From: Monarcha castaneiventris obscurior
Taxonomy: Eukaryota; Chordata; Aves; Passeriformes; Monarchidae
DNA length: 64,000 bases
Assembly (NCBI GenBank): GCA_026261815.1
Contig: JAMPIT010000379.1
Span: 19,890,501-19,954,500 of the forward strand
Reading direction: 5' to 3'
The notes below the pieces were generated by a model that was given only the letters and a program-made list of their open reading frames with translations, was not told the DNA's origin and ran no database searches. The position numbers were made by a program, and so were the translations under genes. Position 1 is the stretch's first letter. Each line of letters opens with the position of its first letter. Shown here in pieces: positions 47,727-58,276 of the stretch.

Positions 47727-48338
47727 GTGTGCCTGTGTGTGGGAGTGTGTGTCTGTCTGTGTGTGTGCCTCTGTGTGTGTGTGTGCCTGTGTGTGTGCAT
47801 GTGAGAGTGTGAATGTGTCTGTGTGCCTCTGTGTGTGTGTCTGTGTGCCTGTGTGCGTCTGCGTGCATGAGTGTCTGTCTGAGTGCCTGTGTGTGTGTCT
47901 GTGTGCCTGTGTGTGTGCCTGCGTGTCTGCGTGCATGAGTGTCTGTCTGAGTGCCTGTGTGTGTCTGTGTGCGTCTGTGTGTGTGTGTGTGTGTGCATGT
48001 GAGAGTGTGAGTGTCTGTGTGTGCCTGTGTGAGTGTGTCTGTCTGTCTGTGCGTGTGCATGTGTGTCTGTGTGTGTCCATCTGTCTGTGTTCCTCTGTGT
48101 GTCTGTGTGCATGTGAGTGTGTGTGTGTCTGTGTGCATGTGCGAGTGAGTGTGAGTCTGTGCCTGTGTGTGTGTGTGTGTGTCTGTCTGTGTGCCCGTGT
48201 GTGCATGTGAGAGTGTGAGTGTGAGTGTCTGTCTGTGTGCCTGTGTGTGTACGTGTGTCTGTCTGTGTGTGCCTGTGTGTGTGTGTGTGCATGTGAGAGT
48301 GTGAGCGTGTCTGTCTGTGTGTCTGTCTGTCTCAGCGC
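47727..48338. repeat. Complex TG/TC-rich tandem repeat upstream of FABP5
   Basis: About 610 bp built from TGTG, TGTC, TGCC and TGAG words such as GTGTGTCTGTCTGTGTGCC. A higher-order unit is visible: GCGTGCATGAGTGTCTGTCT starts at 47861 and again at 47929, a 68-bp period. Alternating purine-pyrimidine stretches make Z-DNA plausible. Lack of stops leaves very long open frames on both strands (His-Thr-rich on the minus strand, Cys-Val-rich on the plus strand). These are repeat artefacts. The repeat ends about 160 bp before the FABP5 TATA box. Confidence 0.93.
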
Positions 48339-48460
48339 CCGTGTGTGTGCGGGCGGAGGGCGGCAGTGCCCCGGCGTGCCCGCTCTTGCCGCTCTTGCCG
48401 CGGGCGGGTCTCTCCGGGCGGGGGCTCGGCGGGGAAGGGGCCGGGCGCGGCGGGAGCGCC

Positions 48461-48465
48461 ATTGG
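48461..48465 (-). promoter_or_regulatory. Inverted CCAAT box of FABP5
   Basis: ATTGG, within GCCATTGGCTCC, lies 33 bp upstream of the TATA box. That is a usual place for an NF-Y-type CCAAT element in reverse orientation. Confidence 0.65.
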
Positions 48466-48497
48466 CTCCTGCCGGCAGCACATGTTGCCGGCCCCGC

Positions 48498-48503
48498 TAT
48501 AAA
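48498..48503 (+). promoter_or_regulatory. TATA box of FABP5
   Basis: TATAAA within CCCGCTATAAAGGCGG, 85 bp before the start codon. Transcription would begin near 48525-48532, giving a 5' leader of about 50-60 nt. The order CCAAT, TATA, start fits a strongly regulated gene. Confidence 0.85.
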
Positions 48504-48582
48504 GGCGGCCGCGGCCGCGCTGCAGCCTGTCCTTCTGCCTCCACGTTTCTACACGGACACTGCCAGCTCCAGGGACGCCGCC

Positions 48583-48658
48583 ATGGCCATCGACGCGTTT
48601 TTGGGCAAATGGTGCCTCATCTCCAGCGAGGGTTTCGAGGAGTACATGAAGGAGCTGG
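48583..48658 (+). CDS. FABP5: FABP5 coding exon 1
   Basis: Encodes [10 protein letters not shown] to YMKEL plus the first base of Gly26. The donor is GTAAGG at 48659. Confidence 0.95.
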
Positions 48659-51600
48659 GTAAGGAGCCGGCGGCTCCCCGCCCCCGGGAGGGATGGATGC
48701 CGGGATGCCGCCCCGGGGATGTGCTGTCGCTGACGGCCGGCGAGGCTCTGTCCAAGGTCCGCGGAGAACGCGGTCCCGGAGCCGGGCCCGAGGGTGGGAT
48801 GCAGCCCGGCCGTGAGCCAAGGGTGGGCGGCGGCTGCGGTGGTGATGCCGGGATGCTCCGGGATGCAGCGCCGGGAGCTCCGCGCCCTCTCGGCTCCTGT
48901 TAGGGAGCGCCGGCCGGCAGCAGACCTTTCCTCCCGGGAGAGCTGCCGCCTCCGTCTCCGCGCCCTAAAGATGTCAGCGACCCTTTTTGCACCGTAATCG
49001 CCGTGAGGCGGGTGCCGGCACCAGCAGGCACCTTCCCGCCGCACAGCGCTGCGCCCTCCCCGCCGCCTCCCTCCGCAGCGCCCGGGATTAGCAGCCGCTG
49101 CCAGCAGCCCGGCTGCGATCAGGCCGGGTCGCTCCTCCCTCGCCGCTAATGCCCGGGGCGGGGGCTGCGGGGGGCTCGGCGCTGCCCGGCCCGGAGCGGG
49201 GCGGATGCAGCACGGCAGCGCCGTGCCGGCGCCCGGCTGGTTCCCCCTGCCTGGGGCGGCCGCGCACAGACCTGCCGAGCCGGGGCTGCCTCCCCGTGGG
49301 GTCACCTTGGCTGTCTCCTCCCGGTGAGCCAAACTGGATCAGTTGCCTGTGGGTAACCGGCAGCCGGCTGCCCTGCCGGAGGCTATTTGCCTCCTCTCTT
49401 CTGTGGGTTGTGGCGCCCTTATCTCAGGGGGATGGTCCTGGCTTGTTATCCCGGCGTCCAGGTTGCCCTACATTTTGTAACATGAGGTTACCGGATGAAG
49501 AACACACCCAACAGACCAGGAGCCTCATCTGCAAGCTCAGATTTACCACTTTCCTGTGAGCATCCTGGCTGACAGGTGATAGATACCTGGCAGTGTCTGT
49601 ATAGCCCAGGAGCTATTATTTTCTGCAATTTATTCACTGATGAAAGCCATGATATTTTATCAAGAGGCAGAAGATGTAGCCTTATCTTTAGAGGGAGGAG
49701 AAGAAGGAATTTAGGTCTTGCGCTCTTCCTGTAAAATACAAAAGGCATCACTGCATTTACACTCTGCAGACAGTGGTGGCTGTAATTACATTTTGGGAGG
49801 CCTGTCAGTATGTGATAGGTATGATATGAGACAACCTTCTGGACTGAGCCCTTTGGGAGACTTTGGAGGAAATTCAAGAATTTTAAGCTCAGCTTGGTTG
49901 AGCCATGGATTAGGATGCCTTGGTGTTTATGTCCAATGGCCAGACCTAGGCGTGTGCCAAGTTGCAGCTTCAAAGTAGAGATTAAATGCTGCAACTGCAG
50001 AGCACCTCCCATGTGTAGGCAGCAACTGACTGTTGTTTGGTTTAAGATTGAAATCATAAACCAGTCACTTTTTCCTTTTACATTTGCAATTTAGGCAATT
50101 AAATTTACACCAAGTCACATTTTAGGAGCCAGCCATTTACTGGATTTCACCCTTGCTGGCTACTTGTGAAACTCTCTGCCTTTGATCCTACTGATGCACC
50201 ATAAATGAGATCATGCAGATTCTGCTCATTCTGTGTAAAAGAAGATTTGAAGACAAAGAAGTTGGAATTTCACTTCTTGCCATACAGAAGACATGCAGCT
50301 CATCTATTTGGTTGGATACCAAGCTGTAGCTGATCAAATAACTCTGTTTACTCTGGCCTGGACAACAACAACAGAGTGTGTGTGGAGGTTACTGTGGCAA
50401 TAATTTCCAGTTCTGGTTAGAAAAGCTGGATTGAGGATGACTGTTTTTTTTTCTCTGTGAACTCAGGCTTAAGCCTCTGTCCTGGAATCTCATTTGAATC
50501 TGGAGAAGCAGTGTCTGGAAAGTACTTCATTTCCCTCTCAAGGACTCAGCCCTTACCTGCACATACCAGGGGAGTGCTGTGCTGATACCTGACAACATTT
50601 TTTAACTACACCAGTTGCAGAACCCAGGCACTCACTGACTTGGTGGCACTTTCTGCCCCATTTGGTTGCATATCAATCCATGGTTGAGGTCTGCACTTAC
50701 CAGTTTGATGGATTCCCGTTTGTTGCTTGCTACCCTCTTATTTGTATTTTCATCCTTCAGATCAAAGAGATTTAAGCAAACCCCCCAAAAGTGCATGCAG
50801 GGGCTGAAGCAGGGTGAATCTGAAAATGAGGAGTTTTGAGGGCTGCTGTCTCCAGATCATGAATTTCCAGCCATTTGCAAATTGCTCATTTTACTAATTT
50901 CTGTCTTTTGCATATATATGTAAGCACTGCTTTTTATGATAGTGATTTTCTAATTCACAACTCCATACTTTGTAAATGGGATGTAAAATATGAAATTTAA
51001 TTAAAAATAGCATGCCTGCAATGGTGTACAAAGTAATGGAAGGGTATTTACTGAGTAAATTGAAATAAAGTGGATTAATCTGTCAATTAAAAATAATTTG
51101 TAGAATTTTAAAGTGTTCAGAATTTGAAGAGAATAATTTTATTTTAGTTTAGGCTTTTGTGTTTGTTTTCCTGTTTGCTATTTATTCCTGTTTGAAAAAA
51201 AATCAGTGCTGAGTTTTGGGATATCTACAAATCCTCCAGAGGGCAAAATAAATTTAACTTTAACTCTCTGAGGAAACAAAAGAGTAACTCTGCAAATAAG
51301 CTTTTTTCCTTCCCCATCTGTGGAAAATTTAAAACATCCTCTTTTTTTTGTGGCTCTTGAGCTTTGATTCTCAAGTGTACTTAAGTGCCTAATTAAATGG
51401 GAATTAGGTATTTGAATTCTTGTGTGGCCCTAAGCCTCAGGGTTTAACTGACTTTGTGACACTCTGTGCCTCTCGCCTTGCAGGTGTGGGTATGGCTATG
51501 AGAAAAATGGGAAGCATGGCCAAACCAGACGTTTACATTATTAAGGATGGGGACACAATCACCATAAAAACAGAAAGCACCTTCAAAACTTCACAGTTCA

Positions 51601-52912
51601 GCTTCAAGCTTGGTGAGAAATTTGAGGAAAATACATTAGATGGCAGGAAAACTCAGGTCAGTATACTAGACTTTCTGTTGAAAAAATGCAATTCTTTGTG
51701 TGTTTTACAGAGAGAGGTACTATTTTAAAATCAGTTTTGACATCCGCACTAACAATGCTTTAGTTGATGAGCAATTGTCCTTGTAAGTCTCATTGAAATA
51801 TTTTTTTTAAACCTGGATTAAGCAAATTCCAAAGAGGGAAAATGCTGAAATCAATAGTCTTGTGTATTTTGCTGTTTTCATTTTGTAGCAGAAGCATTTT
51901 TTTAGTAAAACTAACAGACCTCTAAATCCCTGTTAAAGCCAAATGCCACTTCATCCTCAGTCTGTGGAAAAAAATGCCATTGATGTTTAATCAGAGGCAA
52001 TTCAGCCCTAGGGTTAACCTTTCTGCTCTGTCTCATATTTGCATAACAAGAGAGCCTGGTTCAATGTGGGGTGGGATCACTGACAGCAAGGCAACCATGT
52101 GAATTACAGTCACTAAACTCCAGTTTCAGAAGGCAAAGCGTTTCTCTTTGCACCAAGTAAGGAGAATGTTTATCCCAAAGGAGATAAAACACAAAGTATA
52201 CATCGCATTTCCTCGAGTGAGTACTCTGTTTATCACCACCCTCCCTCTCTCCAGCCCCACACTTTTAATTCATCTATTACTGCAAGATCAGATAAATGCT
52301 ACACAAAAGCTCAAAGCCCATGTAACAAAGAGATGAACAGAACATCTTCTGCTCCTGTTAATTGAAATTGTGGGTGCTGTCAAAGGTCTGTCTGATGCAG
52401 GAATGTGTCAGAGCAGTGAGCAAATGAGCAATGAGTTAGTTACTGTAAGAAGAGGATCAATAAAATACTTAAGATAATTTCTGCCTTTGTAGTTGTCAAT
52501 GATAAAATTACTATTGAATGAAGTGGGGTGGGAATCTTTCATTTGGAATAAGGTGTTGGAAAGCCTCAGTGCTGACCTAATGTCATGGGGAAAATACTGA
52601 TGGTCAGGTTCTTCTTTCAGACCCTTGTCAGCTTAAAAGATGATGGGTCATTGATTCAAGAGCAGGAATGGGATGGCAAGAAGACCACAATAACAAGGAA
52701 GCTAGTGGATGGACAATTGGTGGTGGTGAGTTCAGTCCCACTTTCTGGCCCCCAAGTGCTGCTGGTTGGTAGCCTGAAATGCAACTCTTAACAGGTGTTT
52801 TTATTCCCCTGTTAATCTGCACTGAGAGGTAAATTAATAAATCCATCTCTTTATCTTTTAGGAATGTGACATGAATGGTGTCAAGTGTGTTAGAGTCTAC
52901 CAGAAAGCATGA
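48583..52912 (+). CDS. FABP5: Fatty acid-binding protein 5 (epidermal type), 4 coding exons
   Basis: Cytosolic lipid chaperone that carries long-chain fatty acids within the cell and, in studied species, to nuclear receptors. Exons 48583-48658, 51484-51656, 52621-52725 and 52862-52912 (76+173+105+51 nt) join in frame to 134 residues. The four-exon layout and the 173-nt second exon are those of the FABP family. Visible features are GKW near residue 8, [11 protein letters not shown] (18-28), [10 protein letters not shown] (32-41), KTEST (54-58) and the fatty-acid carboxylate triad Arg109, Arg129 and Tyr131. Cys120 and Cys127 match the disulfide pair of mammalian FABP5. The start is set by a perfect context, GCCGCCATGG. 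Introns are 2825, 964 and 136 bp with GT-AG ends. FABP4 and PMP2 are the main alternatives, but [18 protein letters not shown] and the cysteine pair favour FABP5. Confidence 0.96.
51484..51656 (+). CDS. FABP5: FABP5 coding exon 2
   Basis: The acceptor is CCTTGCAG at 51483. The exon runs from the last two bases of Gly26 to Gln83 (DGRKTQ). The donor is GTCAGT. Its 173-nt length is the family standard. Confidence 0.95.
52621..52725 (+). CDS. FABP5: FABP5 coding exon 3
   Basis: Acceptor CTTCTTTCAG. Encodes residues 84-118 ([10 protein letters not shown] to DGQLVV), including Arg109. At 105 nt it is one codon longer than the human exon. The donor GTGAGT was preferred over an overlapping GTGGTG because the family needs LVVE across the junction. 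Confidence 0.94.
52862..52912 (+). CDS. FABP5: FABP5 coding exon 4
   Basis: Acceptor ATCTTTTAG. Encodes [16 protein letters not shown] with Cys120, Cys127, Arg129 and Tyr131, then TGA. Confidence 0.94.
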   Translation, partial: ECDMNGVKCVRVYQKA

Positions 52913-53096
52913 GGACATCTTCAGGTTCAGTAGGAACTTGCTGCAAACAACTCAGTTCAGTGGACAGAGCTCCTTTTCACTCCGTATTTTCCTTTTCCCT
53001 GTTTTCTAGTATTTCAATGGACTGAGTAGCTGAGTGCAATTCTTTTTAAAAGCCGTGATGTAACTATTATGTGACTGTTTCGAACTTAGACTATTA

Positions 53097-53102
53097 AATA
53101 AA
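53097..53102 (+). terminator. FABP5 polyadenylation signal
   Basis: AATAAA 185 bp after the stop codon, within ATTAAATAAAATTG. Cleavage is expected near 53115-53125, giving a short 3' UTR as is usual for FABP genes. Confidence 0.8.
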
Positions 53103-55693
53103 ATTGTCGAATATATGAAGTGGAAATGTTGTTACTATAGTGGAATTTTAAGTGAGGTTTTATAAAAAAACAATTTGGTTTTAGGCTTTACTACAATCTG
53201 CCTTCAGCACAAGACAAGACAATATATGGCAAAGAACAGTTAATACTAAGCTGAATTTTGACCAACATCCTTACTTTCTAAGATAGTCAAATCTGAAATT
53301 GAAACAACTCCAGAGCCCAAACTTTGCATTGTTTTTTTCTAACTTCCATGTTACAAAGTAAATAGAATTGGGAGGGTATAAGTATGACATAAGTTTATTT
53401 GGTGTTTAAGTACAGGAATGGATTTTTCAGGGTTAGTTTGTTTTTTTGTGTTTTGAACCCACAGTTTTCTTTATATATACATGAATACCAGTAAGCCAAT
53501 GAACATGATAAATCTAAGTGAGCACATACACACCTTTCTGAAAGGAAGCCTTATTTTAAGAAGACTGTTTTCCTAACAAAACTTTTATTCCATGTCTAGT
53601 GATATCTTAAAAATTCTTAACCAAAATCTGCTGAAATACTGCCTAAAACTTAAAGCCTCATTTTATTTTATTTTTTTTTAAACTTGTTTGAAACACCTAG
53701 CAATGGACTTTATATGCTTTGAAGTGCCATAATAAATAATCAGAAATATCAGTGTCTTGACTATTACTTTTACACTGGTTGGGAAAATACTGCTACTATT
53801 CTTCCAAACAGATGTCAGGTGAGACAAAAATTAAAAAGGTTTAGGTGAATTTCTGTGATACCAGACAAGCATGTCCTAAAAGTGGAACCATTTGGTGACA
53901 GGAAGGTTTCCCTGAATTCAGGAGCCTGGGGGATCATGCAATTGCACAGTTCCTGTTTGCTGCATCTGTCATTGCAGAATCAATTGCTACTTCTGATATT
54001 TTAGCTGCTCAGTGCATGTATCATATTACTAAGCTTACTCAAATAGAAAAATCTGTTATTTTGTATTCATTCTGCTAACCATGGAAAGTGACTTTTTCCA
54101 TAATTTTGGACCATTTATCCTTTTCATAATTTTATGACTACTTATGAGTCATCCCTTTACCTCTGCCATCTGAAAGCATTTCTTGCTGGAGACTATTTTT
54201 TGCAATTTCTTTCCATGGCTCCTTTTTGAGTTGTCATTTTTCACATTATTTCCTAGTAACATTTTTCTTCATTTTAATATGAACCCTAAAGATACAGGGT
54301 GTATTCTTATAAAGACATTAGAAATAGAAGGAATCTACCCATAGAAGTAATATGGAAAACAGCCTGGTGTGATAAGGGACCTACAAAGTGTCAGATCAGA
54401 AATACACTAATCAGCATCAGTACAATGGGTGCAGCAATCCATGGTGGAGGCATGATGGGAAAATGCTGCTTCCCTTCCTACAGAGACAGCGTTACTGCTT
54501 TCAGCTGGGCATTATGCCTTCTCTGGGGTCACTGGTCTATCACTTACCCCTGCTTGTTTACCCTTCTGATCCTGGGTCGTGTTGTTTATCTTTCATTTGA
54601 ATGGAAAAACAGTCTAATGTCTTTTATAGGACATCTGTTTTGATTACAATGAGATCACTTCTTGTAAAACAAAAGGCAGAAGAGTATCTTTTTAGAGTGA
54701 TTTCCTTTGGAAACAAGGCTTATAACGTCTGTGTATTTGTGCTCTCCAAATTCAGCCACATGTGAAGTAGAGGCTAGAGGTCCTAAAGATAACTATTCTT
54801 CCACAAATGTCATGAAAATAGGTGGCCTGATGAGGGAGGTGGACCATTAAAGTACCTTGATGATGGAAAGACTTCACATGGAAGTGACACTTTGACATTA
54901 AATGGAAGAAAAACATAACAAGGTCTCTTGGCACACATAAGAAGTTATCTTAGGCACAGAAACTGACCAATGGTAAGGGGCAGATCAAGAGGAAACTGGA
55001 ATTCTTTAGAGCTAATTCTCCAGAACTACTTAGGCTCACATATTTATTTGCTTTATTTTGATGTTAGCCTTCAGCCTCAGCTGCCGGTAACTTCAATGTA
55101 AGTGTGCTGTGACCCAGAACTACCCTATATACAACCTGTTTGTGTTAGATTAGACCATACACTTAAAATGGCAATGGTTTTAAAGTACTGCAAGCCAAGA
55201 TTTATAATGCACAAGACTTGAAAATATATTTAGTTTCCAGTTTCCTCCTATTATTTATTATACAAGAAAAAAGCTTCACTCCTCATGAGTGTATATGCAC
55301 AATATTCTCATCAGTGCAGAATAACCAATTGTCCTGACATTCGAATTACTGTAGTTCACTGTATCGCATAAGATGGCAGAAAACAAGACTTCAGAGTACA
55401 ACTAAAAAAGAAGTTGTGCATTATCCAGCCAGGACTGCTTTATAATGCTAAAGAAACAAATAAAGAGAAAAGTTTTGTTGTGATGTTTTAGTGCACGTTT
55501 TTCAAAATACTTTGGAGGGATGAAAGAATCGTGTTCAGCAAATTAAGCTGCAAGTAGAACTTGCTCAAAGAGAAGCAGTGTGCATATCTGACACACGTTC
55601 ATTTAAAGTCACGAGCAGTTTCCAACTTATATCTTTAAATCTCACTATCTTCTCAATTTGATGTAGTTCTGCTGTTTTCATAGATGGGGTTGC

Positions 55694-55740
55694 TGTTTGT
55701 GTGTTTGTTTGTTTGTTGGTGAGTGGGTGGGTAGGTGGAG
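55694..55740. repeat. TTTG microsatellite with GTGGG tail
   Basis: GTTT units pass into GAGTGGGTGGGTAGGTGGAGG. Confidence 0.8.
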
Positions 55741-58236
55741 GTTTTTTGGTAGTGAGGTGGGATGAAGGAGTAGAAAATGAAGTTGTTTAGTAGTTTAGAT
55801 CTGATAATCCACCACATTAGGGAAGTCTCTTGTTTGAGCTTTCCAGGAACACTAATGAAATGGCACTGAGCTTTGTGGAGAGTGTACTGGCTCCATATAG
55901 CACTCAGACTATCAAGGATTTTCCTGTTATGGTTTGGTTTTATGATTTATTTCAAAATTGTTATCCTACTCTGCCTGCAATCTCTGCAATTAATACTGGC
56001 TTTTCCTCTTCCTCTCCCCTTCCTACCTCACACATGCCCTCCAGATCAAAGTTTTTTAAAAAACAAAGTCAATGGTAGGAAACATCTCAGTTTTCTGAGA
56101 TTATGGTCCCACTGTTAGCTGTCAACTGTCCAGAAAAAAAGAAGTGCTTATTTCTTCAGGTGTGAAGATCTCAAGTGTAGGAAGACAGTTTTGCTCTGTG
56201 GGCTATATTAACTGAGACTCAAACATCTGAGAAGCGCATTAATCATTGAATAGGCACTCATTTTTTTTTTTGGTTCAGATTAAGACTTAGAAATCTAGTA
56301 TTGGATAAACTGCCTTATCTACTTCTACATAATATTATGTCCTATGTATTCTGTTGTTTCATAAAGCAGTCCATTTGAAGTAACTCTTATTAAGGTCAGA
56401 TGCTGAAAATCAGTGCCCTGTAAACATTTCTCAGGGTCCTGTGAGACTTGGGTCCCTGCCCAGAAGCCCCATTTCAGTTCAGCCTGGAGTGTTAGTCTGT
56501 GCCTGAGCTGGTTATCAGAGGGTCAGTTTCCAACTCGGGTATCTTCAGATTTTACACAAGAATTCATGCTTAAAACTAATTTATATGAAGGAACTGCCAT
56601 ATTGTTTATATTCTACATAAAATGGTTTAACAAAAATAAAAGCAGTCTTGCAGACCAGTTCCACTTAGACCTTTGTTGGGACTCTTTCCTTGACTGAGTA
56701 CATGCTGACACAATGAATGGATTAGAAACCTTTGGACTATGTTGATTATTTGTGATCACAGGGAAAAAAAATCCCAGTGTGAGAGTGTGTGGGAGCAAGT
56801 TAACATATATTAATTATTCTTTGATGCCTAATTTCAGTCCCATTGTTCAGCCCTGAGAGGATTTAGCACTATTTTCTCAGGTTTTGGAGAAAATCCAGCA
56901 TCTGTGTAAACACATTTTTGTCCCATGGTTCTTCTAGCTTTGGCTTTTCAGCCCTTGTACATCAAATTAAGTTTTTGTTGACACTTCCCAGAATGGTTTT
57001 ACTTCATACTATTATTTCAGAGGAAAAGGAAACACTATGAGAGACCCTGCTCCCAAGAGTGAATTTGGCTTCCTTTCCAGCAAAAATGTTTTCAAAATCA
57101 AATCCCTCTACCAGGTGGTCTTCATTATATTCTGAAGATATTTACATGTGAAGTTCATCATAGTTTCAGAAGAAATGTAAAGTTTCAGCAACATATGCAA
57201 CCTAGAACCAGTTTCAGACAATGTCCTACAAAAATCTGCTGAATCCCGAATAGCATTGTTGACACTTTAAAATTAATAGCATGTTTGTCTTTAATCACAG
57301 ATGTGTGCTCTGAAATTAAATGCCAGAAGACAAATATCCCAGTCTGAGGACCATGCATACCACTTATCTAGGACTGGACTTTTGCTCCCCCACGCAGGGC
57401 ATCTGGTTCCCTTGGGAATTCCTGCTTGAAATCATTGAGTCTACCTTCAGAAAAGGCATTAGTTAGCTAAGGGTGAGCTCAGCTCATTGTGCAGTGCAAG
57501 TGTCCAAGAGAAAATGGAGGTACTGAGTGCAATTTTGAAGTTGGGATGGCAGTGAGTTGCTGCTGCGTACCCCAGGGGCATTTTTGCTCCATGGCTTGAA
57601 TGTCTGTGGCATGGTCTCCTGGGGCCATGTGATATAGTCCTGTGTGGTGATCAGCAAATTCAAAAGCATAAAGAATAGGATAGCCTGCATGGCTTGACCT
57701 CGAGGGAAACCTTGAATTGAGATGAGAGAGTCCGTGACAGGGAGTTTCTGGAAGCTCCTGGAGTACAAAGGCTCCTTGGGTACATGGAAAGTTGAGCTGA
57801 AGGGAAATCAGACTGACTCGTCACTCTAAAAATTATGGCCAGGCCTTGTTATGTCTTTGCAATTTCATTCTATAAGAAGCAGTAGAGTATACCAGTAGGA
57901 ATTATTCCTATTTTATTGAATAGTGTAATTAGGCAAAATACCATTAATACTATCTCTTAAACTGTGTAAAGCAGTGTCTGATACAGGAATTTGCTCTGAG
58001 TGCTTTCAATTGTCTCACCTCATTCTCCGAAAACACCTTCCTTTGTAAAGATTTGGTTGCATATAAATAAAGTTCAGAAAAAAGAGATGTTTCTATTCTT
58101 TCACATTTTTATTTTTCTATTGGTGAGATGCAGAATGAAAATGCAAGGTGCATTTCTCTGCTGGGGGTATTGTTTGAATAACTGTATTCTCATTGCCCAC
58201 TTCATGGAATATGGTCCTTCTGTAAAGGACTAGCTT

Positions 58237-58276
58237 AACTGTTGGCTGCTTTTCTGAAACTGTTGGCTGCTTTTCT
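58237..58276. repeat. Two-copy tandem duplication, 21-bp period
   Basis: AACTGTTGGCTGCTTTTCT occurs exactly at 58237-58255 and 58258-58276. Confidence 0.9.

Larger units (their letters stand above)
48345..49330. promoter_or_regulatory. CpG island over the FABP5 promoter, exon 1 and start of intron 1
   Basis: Strongly GC- and CpG-rich DNA begins directly at the end of the TG-rich repeat and reaches about 750 bp past the start codon. It includes GC-box-like GGGCGGGGG at 48416-48424 and clustered G runs at 48402-48442. Confidence 0.8.

Noticed and set aside
47526..49332. Minus-strand open frames of 226-569 codons, the longest in the window
   Set aside because: They are made of His-Thr-Gln runs from the TG/TC-rich repeat and then Arg/Ala/Pro-rich translation of the FABP5 CpG island on the wrong strand. 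Low complexity and overlap with a real promoter and exon explain them.
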